Position numbers and translations under genes: made by a program. From Pseudomonas sp. P5_109 (GTDB lineage: Bacteria > Pseudomonadota > Gammaproteobacteria > Pseudomonadales > Pseudomonadaceae), in NCBI RefSeq assembly GCF_034009455.1, contig NZ_CP125380.1:4973501-5037500 (forward strand): a DNA stretch of 64,000 nucleotides, written 5' to 3'. Positions 16,600 to 25,740 of the stretch are shown here, piece by piece (within the stretch, counting starts at the first letter, position 1; every line of letters begins with the position of its first letter). The notes beneath the pieces are model-generated. The model saw only the letters and a list, made by a program, of their open reading frames with translations, had not been told where the DNA came from and did not search any database.

Positions 16600-17439
16600 T
16601 CAGGCTTCGAGCCTTGAAGCCGCGAGTTTTGCGACCTCCAGCTGACCTTGCGCCGCCAGGCTGTCGCCGTCTTCGAGAAACCAGGCCGCCGACAGCCCGG
16701 CAAATGCCAGCACCCATTGCAGCAAACGTCGCGGATCAAGGTCGGCGGCCTGCGCCACGACGGCGAGCTGCCGATCAAAACGCCGGGGATCGGTCGCCGT
16801 GGGCAGGTCGGGATTGCAGATCAGGTTGGCGTAATCGAAGCCGCGCTCGCCGCTCACCCGCTTGGGGTCGATGGCCAGCCAGCCGCGTGCGCCGAAATCG
16901 AGGACATTGTCGTGATGCATATCGCCGTGCAGCACCACCTCGTCCTGTGGGGTGGCCAGCAGGGCCTCGGCGCTCGCCAGACTGAGGGAAAACGCACCGC
17001 CCTGTTGTACGGCCGCCACTCGCAACGAGGCAAACCAGCGCGTCAGAGGCACCAGCGGTGGTAGCGCAGTGCCACGTGGGGCATGCAGCCGTGCCAGCGC
17101 CGCACACAGGATGCGGCTGGCGTCATCGTCCTGACCGCTGAGGGCCATGTGCATCAGTGATCGCCGGCCCATGGCGCGCTCCATCAGCAGCCCGTCGCCG
17201 TGATGGGCATAGACCCGGGCGGCACCGTCGCCATCCCACCAGGTCATCAGCAGGTTGCCTAATTTCTCCTCGGTATCCACGGCGATTTTCAACATGGCCG
17301 GCACATCGCCTTGGCGTACCGGTAGCAAACGACTGCCAGGCGTGATGATCGGCTCACCGTCCGACACCAGCGCCCAGCGTTTCAACCATGAATCGAACAG
17401 GTCGACTTCAGCCACTCTGTTGCTCGTGGGCTTTGGCAT
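16600..17439 (-). CDS. Aminoglycoside/hydroxyurea phosphotransferase-like kinase (APH(6) family)
   Basis: 279 residues. The kinase core motifs are visible: Brenner-type VVLHGDMHHDNVL (His-Gly-Asp...Asn, about residue 170) and the metal-binding AIDPKRVSGERGFDYANL. The N terminus (FDSWLKRWALVSDGEPI) and general layout match the APH(6)/hydroxyurea kinase family, which includes streptomycin 6-kinases. Chromosomal members often have no proven resistance role, so real substrates are uncertain. ATG at 17439 overlaps the upstream gene by 32 bp; GTG at 17415 with an 8-bp overlap is also possible. It is translationally coupled to the SRPBCC gene. Confidence 0.85.
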   Translation of the reverse strand: MPKPTSNRVAEVDLFDSWLKRWALVSDGEPIITPGSRLLPVRQGDVPAMLKIAVDTEEKLGNLLMTWWDGDGAARVYAHHGDGLLMERAMGRRSLMHMALSGQDDDASRILCAALARLHAPRGTALPPLVPLTRWFASLRVAAVQQGGAFSLSLASAEALLATPQDEVVLHGDMHHDNVLDFGARGWLAIDPKRVSGERGFDYANLICNPDLPTATDPRRFDRQLAVVAQAADLDPRRLLQWVLAFAGLSAAWFLEDGDSLAAQGQLEVAKLAASRLEA

Positions 17440-17896
17440 TGTCGATCAAGAACTGCTCGATATTGTTCATTTGCTCCTCCCAGCCACGACTGTCCATGCG
17501 GAACGCTTTTTCGCGACGGGCCTGGGGAACGTGATCGAAACCGGACTCGGAGACCTTGAGCAGTGTGCCGTCGTCCATGTCTTCGAGCTCGAATTTCACC
17601 AGGGTGGTGGGTTCCTGGGAGTAATCGACTTCCGGGTTCACGGCATAAGGGTGCCAGCGAAACGAAAACAGCCGCTCCGGCTCGACCCGCTCTACCAGTA
17701 CGTTCCAGCGCAAATGCTCATAACCGGGATAGGTAATCTGCCCCTGGGTCCACTCGCCTGCGACAAAACGCTTGTCCTCCAGCGCCACGCCAAACCACTG
17801 TCCGAACATTTCGGCATTGGCCAGCACACGCCAGACCTGTGAACGCTTGGCCTTGAGCAGGACTTTCCTTTCTATGCGATCAGATGCTGGGTTCAT
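17408..17896 (-). CDS. SRPBCC/AHSA1-family protein
   Basis: 162 residues with the START-like hydrophobic-pocket fold: IERKVLLKAKRSQVWRVLANAEMFGQWFGV at the N terminus and FELEDMDDGTLLKVSESGFDHVP, then RGWEEQMNNIEQFL at the C terminus, all typical of AHSA1-like proteins. It probably binds a small hydrophobic ligand; no ligand can be named. A near-perfect SD (AGGAGGTGACTT) precedes the ATG at 17896, so it leads a two-gene operon with the APH-like kinase. Confidence 0.9.
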   Translation of the reverse strand: MNPASDRIERKVLLKAKRSQVWRVLANAEMFGQWFGVALEDKRFVAGEWTQGQITYPGYEHLRWNVLVERVEPERLFSFRWHPYAVNPEVDYSQEPTTLVKFELEDMDDGTLLKVSESGFDHVPQARREKAFRMDSRGWEEQMNNIEQFLIDNAKAHEQQSG

Positions 17897-18094
17897 AAGT
17901 CACCTCCTGTACTTGAACAGTAGGTCAGTAAGACCACACGACCAACCCTAAAGTTGTACCAATCGGGATGTGCAATCAACCATGCCTGAGATATTCGGTT
18001 GCATTTGCGCGGATAAGTTCTGGGGCAACCGCAAAGTCAGGGGGTCGAAACTGCTAACGTTGTCCCTCGCAACAGCCTCGAAAAGGATAGCGAC

Positions 18095-18496
18095 ATGAAA
18101 GAAAAACTGCGCGGCAGTTGCCTGTGCAAGGCCATCGAATATGAAGTCGACAGCCTGGACATGCCCATCAGCCACTGCCATTGCCAAACCTGCCGCAAGG
18201 CACACGCGGCGGCGTTTGCATCGACCGCCGGGGTCATGCGCGAGCACTTTCGCTGGATCAAGGGCGAGGATCGCCTGAGCCGCTACGAATCGTCGCCGGG
18301 CAAATTTCGGTATTTCTGCCCGGACTGCGGCTCGCACTTGATGGCGGAGCGATTGGCCCAGCCTCACGTGATTGTCCGGGTAGCAACACTGGATGATGAC
18401 CCGAAAATGACGCCACAGGCGCATATCTGGACATCCCATGAGCAGCCTTGGCTTGAACATGAGTCGGTAAAAAAGTACCCGCAATGGCAGACGTAG
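18095..18496 (+). CDS. GFA-family zinc protein
   Basis: 133 residues. Cysteine ligands follow the family pattern of two zinc sites: GSCLCKA near the start, CHCQTCRK (about residues 28-35) and FCPDCGSH (about 77-84). The family is named after glutathione-dependent formaldehyde-activating enzyme, but most members, including short ones like this, have unproven activity. AAGGAT precedes the ATG. Monocistronic and cytoplasmic. Confidence 0.9.
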   Translation: MKEKLRGSCLCKAIEYEVDSLDMPISHCHCQTCRKAHAAAFASTAGVMREHFRWIKGEDRLSRYESSPGKFRYFCPDCGSHLMAERLAQPHVIVRVATLDDDPKMTPQAHIWTSHEQPWLEHESVKKYPQWQT

Positions 18497-18575
18497 CTGG
18501 CTGAACGCCCCACAGCGCTACACTGCATCCCAAACCTGCATCCCAAACTTTCCACTGTCACAGCGAGTTACTGCC

Positions 18576-18980
18576 ATGCACGCACGTTTTTTCCTGGCGC
18601 TGACGCCTTTGTTGTTCACCTCCCTGGCCCATGCTGCCGTGAACTGCGACAACGCCACCGACCAGGCCACGATGAACCAGTGCGCGGCGCAGCAGAATGC
18701 GGCCGCCGATAAGGAGTTGAATACGCTTTACCAGCAGATCACCTCGCGCCTGAAGGGCAATCCCGACGGCAAGAATTTGCTGGTGGGTGCGCAGCGGTCG
18801 TGGGTTGCGTTTCGCGATGCCGAGTGCAAGTTCTCGGCGTCCGGGGTGGAAGGCGGGAGTGTGTATCCGCTGATCTACAGCAATTGTGTGACGGAATTGA
18901 CCAAGGCGCGGGTGGAGACGTTCAAGACTTACCTGAAGTGTCAGGAGGGGGATTTGGGGTGTCCGGTGCCGGGGGTTTGA
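18576..18980 (+). CDS. Secreted LprI-like (DUF1311) protein
   Basis: 134 residues. A Sec signal peptide (MHARFFLALTPLLFTSLAHA) with cleavage near residue 20 precedes a domain with paired cysteines (NCDNATDQATMNQCAAQQ, DAECKF, NCVTEL, LKCQ, LGC). This matches the lysozyme-inhibitor LprI family, found in the periplasm. The LLVGAQRSWVAFRDAEC stretch is the family hallmark. Lysozyme inhibition is a family-level inference. Confidence 0.85.
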   Translation: MHARFFLALTPLLFTSLAHAAVNCDNATDQATMNQCAAQQNAAADKELNTLYQQITSRLKGNPDGKNLLVGAQRSWVAFRDAECKFSASGVEGGSVYPLIYSNCVTELTKARVETFKTYLKCQEGDLGCPVPGV

Positions 18981-19003
18981 TTTTGCAGTGTTCTTGAGGG
19001 TCT

Positions 19004-19097
19004 CTTCGCGGGCAAGCCCGCTCCCACATGGACCGGTGTGAATGCAAATATGCCTTCCAACCCGGTCAACTGTGGGAGCGGGCTTGCCCGCGAAGGC
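19004..19097. repeat. REPIN
   Basis: CTTCGCGGGCAAGCCCGCTC and the inverted TGTGGGAGCGGGCTTGCCCG copy with about 45 bp between. It lies between the LprI-like gene and the end of qhpB. Confidence 0.9.
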
Positions 19098-19117
19098 GTC
19101 AGTCCAGACGCCGCAAT

Positions 19118-20236
19118 TTACCGGACAAAAATCTGCGCCGTGGTAATCGCCATGTCCCCACCCGGCAACTTGATGCTGCCCGTCTGCTTCAGGCTGTCGG
19201 CATCGAAGATCGCCACGTCGTTGAACGTCCCCGCCAGGTAGATCTTGCTGCCGTCCTTGTTGAAGGAAATGCAGTAGTACGAGTGATCGAGCGTGGCGGA
19301 CTGGAGCATTTTCTTCTGTTTGATGTCGTACTTGGCCAGGCGGTTGAGCACGCCAAACATCAGGTTCGGGTCCTTGGGCGAGCGCATGCCGCTGAAGTAG
19401 ATCTCCGTCAAAGGGCCGAAATCGGTGGTTTCGGTCTTGCCGGTCTTCAGGTCGACACTGAACAGGCCGTACAGGTATTCGGCGGTGGCCGGGTCCTGTT
19501 TCTTGTCCTTGAACTTCGCCGCGGTGTAGAGCAACGAGAAGTCATGCCGATAAGTCTGCTGATTCCACACATAAAGCACGTCCGGCGCACTGTAGTTCGG
19601 GCGTTTCCAGTGACGGCTGGGGATCAGCACGTCGAATTTGCCGGTTTTCACATTGACCTTGTAGACGTCCGCCCCCGCCACATACAAGGTGCCGTCGTCG
19701 CCACTCTGCATGATGGTCAGCTGCCGAGGTGCCGGAAAACTGCGCACAGGCTTGGCATCCATTCCGGCGTCAGTGGCGTACACATCCAGTCGAGGCTGCT
19801 GCACTTCATAACGATCGTTCATCATCAGCGTCGGATTGGCGATGGTGAACAGTTCCTTGCCGTCGTGGCTGAGGGTGAAGGCGAACATCGACTTCGCTTT
19901 CTCCCCCGGCTTCTGGGTGATGCTGGCGTGGAACACCTGTTTGCAGCTGTCCAGTTCGACGCCATAGACATCCGCATAGTGGTTGTTCAGCACGTAGGCG
20001 GTCTTGCGGTCCGGCGACAGCTGCACAGTGCCGGGGCCAAAGGCATCGGGCATCTTGCAGGTCTTGAACAAGGAGTCGGTGGCCAGGTCGATCACGTGCA
20101 GGTTGTTTGGGTAATTGGTGGTCAACATGTATTCGTGACCGTCTTGCAGTGCGCTGTTTTCATCGGCCAGGACACTGACCGAACAACTGCTCAGGACGGC
20201 GAAAGCGGCCAGGCCGCAGGCTTTGATGCTGTGCAT
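19118..20236 (-). CDS. qhpB: Quinohemoprotein amine dehydrogenase, beta subunit
   Basis: 372 residues with a signal peptide (MHSIKACGLAAFAVLSSCSVSVLA). The mature part has repeated beta-propeller blades (MLTTNYPNNLHVIDLATDS, VQLSPDRKTAYVLNN, FTLSHDGKELFTIANP, SFNKDGSKIYLAGTFNDVAIFD), as expected for the seven-bladed propeller beta subunit that packs against the CTQ-bearing gamma subunit. It is the last gene of the qhpA-D-C-B unit, 24 bp after qhpC, with AAGGA before its ATG. It acts in the periplasm in oxidative deamination of primary amines. Confidence 0.93.
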   Translation of the reverse strand: MHSIKACGLAAFAVLSSCSVSVLADENSALQDGHEYMLTTNYPNNLHVIDLATDSLFKTCKMPDAFGPGTVQLSPDRKTAYVLNNHYADVYGVELDSCKQVFHASITQKPGEKAKSMFAFTLSHDGKELFTIANPTLMMNDRYEVQQPRLDVYATDAGMDAKPVRSFPAPRQLTIMQSGDDGTLYVAGADVYKVNVKTGKFDVLIPSRHWKRPNYSAPDVLYVWNQQTYRHDFSLLYTAAKFKDKKQDPATAEYLYGLFSVDLKTGKTETTDFGPLTEIYFSGMRSPKDPNLMFGVLNRLAKYDIKQKKMLQSATLDHSYYCISFNKDGSKIYLAGTFNDVAIFDADSLKQTGSIKLPGGDMAITTAQIFVR

Positions 20237-20260
20237 GCTGGAATCCTTCTTGTTATCTGA

Positions 20261-20584
20261 TCACTTGTCCTTGGGGAAGACAGTGCCGAGGTTGCGCCAG
20301 TTATCGTTGGACGCCTGGGCATCCTTGTTCCAGTCCGGGTAGGTGCTCATCATGTCGGGCACCTGGGCCGGCCACCAGCAAGGGTCGGAGCAACCGTAGA
20401 GGTCGGCCTCCATCGGCTGGCACAGCGACGACACACCGCCGAACGCATCGATTTCCCAGCCCGGGTCGGTGGTCGAGGCACAGCCCGCCACGGAGCTCAT
20501 GGCCACCACTTCTTCAATGCGGTTTTCGTCCGCGGCCTGATCCAGCTTCAACGCTTTGTTATTGATTGCCTTGAGATGTTTCAT
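20261..20584 (-). CDS. qhpC: Quinohemoprotein amine dehydrogenase, gamma subunit precursor (CTQ-bearing)
   Basis: 107 residues. In the numbering of the known mature gamma subunit, all modification residues are present: Cys7-Glu16, Cys27-Asp33 and Cys41-Asp49 for the three Cys-to-acid thioethers, and Cys37 with Trp43 for cysteine tryptophylquinone. This sets a 28-residue leader ([10 protein letters not shown]...EEVVA) ahead of a 79-residue mature chain, matching known gamma subunits. The leader is not a Sec signal: export needs QhpF after QhpD crosslinking, and QhpE removes it. It starts 1 bp after the qhpD stop, indicating coupled synthesis of substrate and modifying enzyme. Confidence 0.96.
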   Translation of the reverse strand: MKHLKAINNKALKLDQAADENRIEEVVAMSSVAGCASTTDPGWEIDAFGGVSSLCQPMEADLYGCSDPCWWPAQVPDMMSTYPDWNKDAQASNDNWRNLGTVFPKDK

Positions 20585-20585
20585 A

Positions 20586-22016
20586 TCAGTGAGCCTTGCG
20601 CGGAGTGATGTAACTGCTGATGAACGCAGGGTTGTTGGCTATGATCCGGGTGTAGACCTCGATGCCGAAGTCGACCCAGTCACGCATCAGTTCGCAGTAG
20701 TGATAGGTCGGATGAGTCGGGTCGCCATAGCGGGCGTAGCTCTCGTGGTAGCAGCCGCCGGAACACAGGTTGCGGATCTGGCAGTCTTCGCAGCCGGTGT
20801 TGGTGCGGTCCAGGCGCTGGGACAGAAAGTCGTTCAACTCCACCTGTTTCACACCGCTGTGGACATTGCCGAAGGTCGGCAGGCTCGAACCGGTAAAGCG
20901 GTGGCACAGGTTCAGCTCGCCCTTGTGATCGACCGCCAGCATCTTCAGGCCCGCGCCGCATGGCAGGGCTTTCTTGTGGCCTTCGTGGATGTCGGTGATG
21001 AGCTGGTGCAGGTTGGAGAAACCGATGTTGCGGTGCTCCAGCGCCGCTTCCAGATAACGCCGACCGAGGCGTTTCATGCTGGCAAAGACTTCGATCAGCT
21101 CGTCGCTGGTGAGGTTGAAGCTGCTGATGTCGCCCGACGTCACCGGGGCAAAGCCGACTTCGGCGAAACCCAGTTCGTTGAACAGGTGATCCCAGATGGT
21201 TTCGACGTCAGTGACGCCAGTGGTCAACGTTACCCGCGCGCCCACCGGACGGCTGTTGTAGCGCGACAGCAGCATCTCGGCCTTGCGTCGCACCACGTCA
21301 TAAGTGCCCTGCCCGCCCACGGTAATGCGGTTGCGGTCGTGCACGGTTTTCGGGCCATCGATGCTCACGGACAAACCGAAGCGGTGAGCGTTGAGATAGT
21401 CCACGGTTTCTTCGGTGAGCAGCGTGGCGTTGGTGGTCATCACGAACTCGACGAACTTGCCGGCCTCGCGAAAACGCTTCTCACAGTAGTCGACCATGTA
21501 CTCGATCAGCTTGCGGTTGCTCAACGGTTCGCCGCCGAAGAACACCACGGTGAAACGCTCTTCGTCCGGGGATTCGCGCAGCAGCATTTCCACCGAGGCA
21601 ATCGCCGTTTCGACGTCCATTTTCTTGCCGGCCGACGGCTTGTCGAGGTCTTCCTTGTAGCAATAGGTGCAACTCAGGTTGCAGCCAGTGTTGACGTTGA
21701 GCACCACGGTATTGATTGCCGTGCGCTCGACCCGCTTGGTGGCGATGTCCGGGGTCAGCGGCGAACCGTCGCTGACCAGTTCCAGGGCCATCAGCTCGCG
21801 CAGGGTCTCGGTGATTTCCTCGCCATTGAAACGCGCGGCCAGGCGCTGGATCAGGTCGTCCGAGGAGCAGCCGGGGCCGCGCAGGGTATCGATGATGGTG
21901 CCCGTCAGTTCATCGCTGGCGAACAGCGAACTGCTGGGGATGTGAAACAGCATGCGGTCGGCATCGACCTGCACTTCGTGCAGGTTACGTTCGACCAGAT
22001 TCAAGATAGCGCCCAT
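20586..22016 (-). CDS. qhpD: Radical SAM/SPASM thioether-forming enzyme for QHNDH gamma subunit
   Basis: 476 residues from ATG at 22016, which has AGGAGG 8 bp upstream; the longer frame to 22061 lacks a ribosome site. The radical SAM cluster motif is [15 protein letters not shown] with Cys112, Cys116 and Cys119. C-terminal SPASM cysteines are visible in [21 protein letters not shown]. In characterised systems this enzyme makes the three Cys-to-Asp/Glu thioether bonds in the gamma subunit in the cytoplasm. It sits between qhpA and qhpC. Confidence 0.95.
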   Translation of the reverse strand: MGAILNLVERNLHEVQVDADRMLFHIPSSSLFASDELTGTIIDTLRGPGCSSDDLIQRLAARFNGEEITETLRELMALELVSDGSPLTPDIATKRVERTAINTVVLNVNTGCNLSCTYCYKEDLDKPSAGKKMDVETAIASVEMLLRESPDEERFTVVFFGGEPLSNRKLIEYMVDYCEKRFREAGKFVEFVMTTNATLLTEETVDYLNAHRFGLSVSIDGPKTVHDRNRITVGGQGTYDVVRRKAEMLLSRYNSRPVGARVTLTTGVTDVETIWDHLFNELGFAEVGFAPVTSGDISSFNLTSDELIEVFASMKRLGRRYLEAALEHRNIGFSNLHQLITDIHEGHKKALPCGAGLKMLAVDHKGELNLCHRFTGSSLPTFGNVHSGVKQVELNDFLSQRLDRTNTGCEDCQIRNLCSGGCYHESYARYGDPTHPTYHYCELMRDWVDFGIEVYTRIIANNPAFISSYITPRKAH

Positions 22017-22098
22017 TGCAAACCTCCTGTGCAGGCCCCGGATTGCGGGGCGTGCGGTCATTCCGAAAAGTGTCTGAAGCCTTGGGTTTCAGCGAGCA

Positions 22099-23679
22099 TC
22101 ACGGAATGGGTGGGTTGTTCCAGCGTTGCACGGTCACGATCATGTGGCCTTCGCCGGTCAGGGATTTCCCTGCGTCGTCGACGGCGGCGATCACCTTGAG
22201 ATTGCCGGCATTGTTGGTGGACATCTTGCGCGCCGGGTTCGGCCCGGCATCGCCCGGGGTGAACACGCCGGCGTCGGCCTGCATGGTGCCGGCGAACTTG
22301 ACGTCTTCGTCTTCCTTGGCACGGTCGTCGAAGGCCTCGACTTTCCATTGCGCCGGGAACACGCCGATGCGGTACGGCTTGCCATCGACGCCCTTGCCCC
22401 AGGCCTCGGCATCAAAACGGCCCTGGACTTTCGGTGTCGAACCGCCGCCTTCGCCGATCCGCGCCACGGAGAATTCAGGCACGACTTTGACCGCATCGAT
22501 TTTGCTGTAGACCGACAGGCTCGGGCCTTTCAACGCACCAACGGAGACTGCACGTACACCCGGCTGGGCATTGGCGGCAGCCTTGAGCTTGACCTTGATC
22601 CGCTCAGGGCTCTGCTCGACGACTTCGACCACTTCCACGCCTTTGCCGAAGTTCGGCTTGCCGGTCAGGCCACTGCCGACCAATGTCACTTCAGTTTCAC
22701 TGCCAGCCTTCAGGTAACCCGGCTGCACCGCCAGCAAACGCTGGGAACCCTGCTTGGCAGCAACAAAGTCCAGACCGCGTTCATCGTGTTCGGCCTCGAA
22801 CATCCGGCCCTGCATGGCATTGCCCTGGGCGGCGAACACCTGGCGCATGGTCACGCCATCGATAGTCACGTTGCCGCGCCATTCGTAGCCGGTGTAGAGA
22901 ATCGCACTGCCCTCGCCATTGAACGGGCTGCCGTCGGCGTACTGTCCTTTGACGCTGACCTTGAAGGTGTCGCTGCCATCGGCACTCACGCTCATGACAC
23001 CCGCCAGTTCACCCTTGCCCGGCAAGTGGCCGCTGAAACTCCAGTCGCCCACCAGCGCATCGGCTTTGGGCGCCACGCTCTGCCATTTTTTCCAGGCGGG
23101 GTTATCCAGCGGATAACGCTTGGCCAGCAGCGGCACCATGTCTTTGCGGGCAAGGTCGAACCAGTCGCGGTCCCGGGCCAGCGCCTGGTATTCCAGCGAC
23201 GGCCACTGACCGAGGTGGAAGTTCACCAGGCGTTCCCACTCCTGCGCCGGACGCCGTTGCAGGGCGACCCGCGCACCGGAGTGGCAGCGGCCGCACATCT
23301 GGCGGGTTGGGTCGTCGAAGTGCTCGACGGTATTGAGCCGGCGCTCCAGCGCATAACGCACGCCATCGGTTTCGCTCGGCGCCAGGCCCTGGGTGTCGGC
23401 CAGGTATTTGACCAGCGTGCGACGGTCGTCATCACTGATCTGCAAACCGTGCATGGTCTGCATCCGGGCGATGCTCATCAACCAGCCTTCCGGCGTTTTG
23501 CGCTGGTGGCTGATGCGGCTGAGGGCGTTATCGGCTTCGGGGGTGTGACAGCCCTGACAGGTTTCCTTGAGGATGGTCTGGGCGTCTCGGGCTGCCAGGC
23601 TATGAGGCGAATGCAGCGCTACACAAGCGGCTACGGCCAGCAGGCTGGCGCTCATGCCTGATCGGAGTTTTCTCTTCAT
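22099..23679 (-). CDS. qhpA: Quinohemoprotein amine dehydrogenase, alpha subunit (di-heme cytochrome c)
   Basis: 526 residues from ATG at 23679 (a GTG at 23697 is the alternative). A Sec signal peptide is followed by two c-type heme sites, CQGCH at residues 41-45 and CGRCH at 129-133, in the N-terminal cytochrome domain. The rest is beta-rich (FSGHLPGKGELAG..., VTLVGSGLTGKPNFG, and an Ig-like C-terminal part), as in known alpha subunits. Electrons from CTQ in the gamma subunit pass to these hemes and then to a periplasmic carrier. It is the first gene of the structural operon. Confidence 0.94.
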   Translation of the reverse strand: MKRKLRSGMSASLLAVAACVALHSPHSLAARDAQTILKETCQGCHTPEADNALSRISHQRKTPEGWLMSIARMQTMHGLQISDDDRRTLVKYLADTQGLAPSETDGVRYALERRLNTVEHFDDPTRQMCGRCHSGARVALQRRPAQEWERLVNFHLGQWPSLEYQALARDRDWFDLARKDMVPLLAKRYPLDNPAWKKWQSVAPKADALVGDWSFSGHLPGKGELAGVMSVSADGSDTFKVSVKGQYADGSPFNGEGSAILYTGYEWRGNVTIDGVTMRQVFAAQGNAMQGRMFEAEHDERGLDFVAAKQGSQRLLAVQPGYLKAGSETEVTLVGSGLTGKPNFGKGVEVVEVVEQSPERIKVKLKAAANAQPGVRAVSVGALKGPSLSVYSKIDAVKVVPEFSVARIGEGGGSTPKVQGRFDAEAWGKGVDGKPYRIGVFPAQWKVEAFDDRAKEDEDVKFAGTMQADAGVFTPGDAGPNPARKMSTNNAGNLKVIAAVDDAGKSLTGEGHMIVTVQRWNNPPIP

Positions 23680-23969
23680 CAACGTCGAACCTCGCACGGT
23701 GCGTTCTTATTGTTGTGGCTTATCGTTTTTATGGTTTCTGCCGCCTGCGGAGAACCGCTGACGGAGGCAAGAGAAACGTCTGCGATGAGCAATACACGGA
23801 GCGTGCCAGCTTACGAATACCTCAATGAATCAATGATTTGCCGGAATCGGCGGGTGTTTTTCCAGTGATGCCATCGCGGCAACACGTTCAATTTCGCGAC
23901 AACTGTTGCACTCTGAGACGAGCATAGGTGAGCCACGCCAATGGGTGATGACCAATGATCGTTTTGCGC

Positions 23970-24074
23970 CCTGTAGGAGCTGGCTTGCCAGCGATGGTCG
24001 TTAACGAAAACGCGTGATGACTGGATAAACGCGGCGCATTCGAGTCCATCGCTGGCAAGCCAGCTCCTACAGGG
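23970..24074. repeat. REPIN, TGTAGGAGCTGGC type
   Basis: CTGTAGGAGCTGGCTTGCCAGCGATGG and its inverted copy. The internal spacer (GGTCGTTAACGA...ACGCGTG...TAAACGC) is shared with the element at 9644 although the arms differ. Confidence 0.9.
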
Positions 24075-24177
24075 GCGCAACGAGTGTGTCAGCGGCGTCT
24101 CAGTTTGCGACAGTCCTGCGCTCGTTCATGAGCCGCTTTTTCCGCCCAAGCCTGCTAACACGGCGCTTTGGGCAAAC

Positions 24178-24192
24178 TGGCACAACCGTTGC
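24178..24192 (+). promoter_or_regulatory. Sigma-54 promoter of the aldehyde dehydrogenase gene
   Basis: TGGCACAACCGTTGC: GG and GC are 10 bp apart and 14 of 15 positions fit TGGCACG-N4-TTGC. The inferred start would lie about 25 bp before the ATG at 24230. The likely activator is the enhancer-binding protein at 30592-32496. Confidence 0.82.
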
Positions 24193-24229
24193 GAAAGACC
24201 TCGCCACACGAACAAGACGAGGTTTCAAC

Positions 24230-25720
24230 ATGTCGCTCCCAAACCTGCTTCCCGCCACTTCGGCGTTCATCCAGCGCGCCCCGCGCATGCTCATCGGCGG
24301 CGACTGGGTCGAGGCCGCCGATGGCCAGACCATGCCCTTGCACAACCCGGCCACCGGTGAGGTGTTGTGCGTGGTGCCACGGGCCACGCCGGAGGATGTC
24401 GACCGCGCGGTACTCGCCGCTCGCCAGGCGTTCGACAATTCGGCCTGGACCCGCACCCGTCCCCGGGAGCGGCAGAACCTGTTGTGGAAACTCGCCGACC
24501 TGATGCAGCGCGACGCCGAACTGCTGGCGCAACTGGAATGCCTGAACAACGGGAAAAGCGCGGCCGTGGCCCAGGTGATGGACGTGCAACTATCCATCGA
24601 CTTCCTGCGCTACATGGCCGGCTGGGCGACCAAGATCGAAGGCTCCACGGTTGACGTGTCGGCACCGCTGATGCCCAACGACCAGTTCCACAGTTTCATC
24701 CGTCGTGAAGCGGTGGGCGTAGTCGGTGCCATCGTCGCCTGGAACTTCCCGCTGCTGCTGGCCTGCTGGAAACTCGGCCCGGCCCTGGCCACCGGCTGCA
24801 CCGTGGTGCTCAAGCCCGCCGACGAGACCCCGCTGACCGCACTGAAACTCGCCGAGCTGGTGCTGGAAGCCGGGTATCCCGAAGGCGTGTTCAACGTGGT
24901 CACCGGCACCGGCATCACCGCCGGTTCAGCCCTGACCCACAACCCGCTGGTGGACAAGCTGACCTTCACCGGCTCCACCGCCGTGGGCAAGCAGATCGGC
25001 AAGATCGCCATGGACTCCATGACCCGGGTCACCCTGGAACTGGGCGGCAAGTCACCGACCATCGTCATGGCCGACGCCGACCTGAAAACCGCCGCGGCCG
25101 GGGCCGCCAGCGCGATTTTCTTCAATCAGGGCCAGGTCTGCTGCGCAGGTTCCAGGCTGTATGTGCAGCGCAAGCATTTCGACAATGTGGTGGCGGACAT
25201 CAGCGACATCGCCAACGCCATGAAACTCGGCAACGGCCTGGACCCGAGCGTCGACATGGGCCCGCTGATCTCGGCGCGGCAGCAGGAGCGCGTCTACGGC
25301 TACATCGAAAAGGGTCGGGAAAGCGGTGCGACCATTGCCTGCGGTGGCGAGCAGTTTGGCCCGGGCTTCTTCGTCAAGCCGACGGTGATTGTCGACGTCG
25401 ATCAGAAGCACTCGCTGGTGCAGGAAGAAATCTTCGGCCCGGTGCTGGTGGCCATCCCGTTCGATGACGAGGCCGATGCACTGCGCATGGCCAACGACAG
25501 CCCCTACGGGTTGGGGGCGAGCATCTGGTCCAATGACCTGGCGGCGGTACACCGGATGATTCCGCGCATCAAGTCAGGCTCGGTGTGGGTCAACTGCCAC
25601 AGCGCCCTGGACCCGGCGCTGCCGTTCGGCGGCTACAAGATGTCCGGGGTCGGGCGTGAGATGGGGTATGCGGCGATCGAGCATTACACGGAGTTGAAGT
25701 CGGTGTTGATCAAGTTGTGA
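24230..25720 (+). CDS. Aldehyde dehydrogenase (phenylacetaldehyde dehydrogenase-like)
   Basis: 496 residues from ATG at 24230 (GACGAGG upstream); the longer open frame crosses the sigma-54 promoter. Motifs of the NAD(P)-dependent ALDH superfamily are intact: AWNFPLLLACWK, FTGSTAVGKQIG, general-base Glu in TLELGGKSP and the nucleophile Cys in NQGQVCCAGSRLYV (about residue 303). It should oxidise the aldehyde released by the amine dehydrogenase (for example phenylacetaldehyde from phenylethylamine) to the acid in the cytoplasm. Substrate is inferred from context: it sits between the two halves of the qhp cluster. Confidence 0.92.
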   Translation: MSLPNLLPATSAFIQRAPRMLIGGDWVEAADGQTMPLHNPATGEVLCVVPRATPEDVDRAVLAARQAFDNSAWTRTRPRERQNLLWKLADLMQRDAELLAQLECLNNGKSAAVAQVMDVQLSIDFLRYMAGWATKIEGSTVDVSAPLMPNDQFHSFIRREAVGVVGAIVAWNFPLLLACWKLGPALATGCTVVLKPADETPLTALKLAELVLEAGYPEGVFNVVTGTGITAGSALTHNPLVDKLTFTGSTAVGKQIGKIAMDSMTRVTLELGGKSPTIVMADADLKTAAAGAASAIFFNQGQVCCAGSRLYVQRKHFDNVVADISDIANAMKLGNGLDPSVDMGPLISARQQERVYGYIEKGRESGATIACGGEQFGPGFFVKPTVIVDVDQKHSLVQEEIFGPVLVAIPFDDEADALRMANDSPYGLGASIWSNDLAAVHRMIPRIKSGSVWVNCHSALDPALPFGGYKMSGVGREMGYAAIEHYTELKSVLIKL

Positions 25721-25740
25721 TTTGTAGCGTCCTTTAGACC

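Larger units (their letters stand above)
23680..24229. other. Divergent control region of qhpA and the aldehyde dehydrogenase
   Basis: 550 bp holding the qhpA leader, a weak sigma-54 candidate for qhpA (minus strand, TGGCACG at 23802-23808, but GT instead of GC at the -12 position), a REPIN at 23970-24074 and a strong sigma-54 promoter for the aldehyde dehydrogenase at 24178. The one small open frame here is largely translated REP sequence. Confidence 0.6.

Noticed and set aside
19028..20260. 410-codon plus-strand frame
   Set aside because: It is antisense to qhpB and begins inside a REP element.
23794..23808. Sigma-54 promoter for qhpA
   Set aside because: The -24 element TGGCACG is perfect, but the -12 position reads GT rather than GC, so it is kept only as a weak candidate.
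23811..24080. 89-codon minus-strand frame before qhpA
   Set aside because: The N-terminal part is REP-derived and the frame has no known domain or ribosome site.
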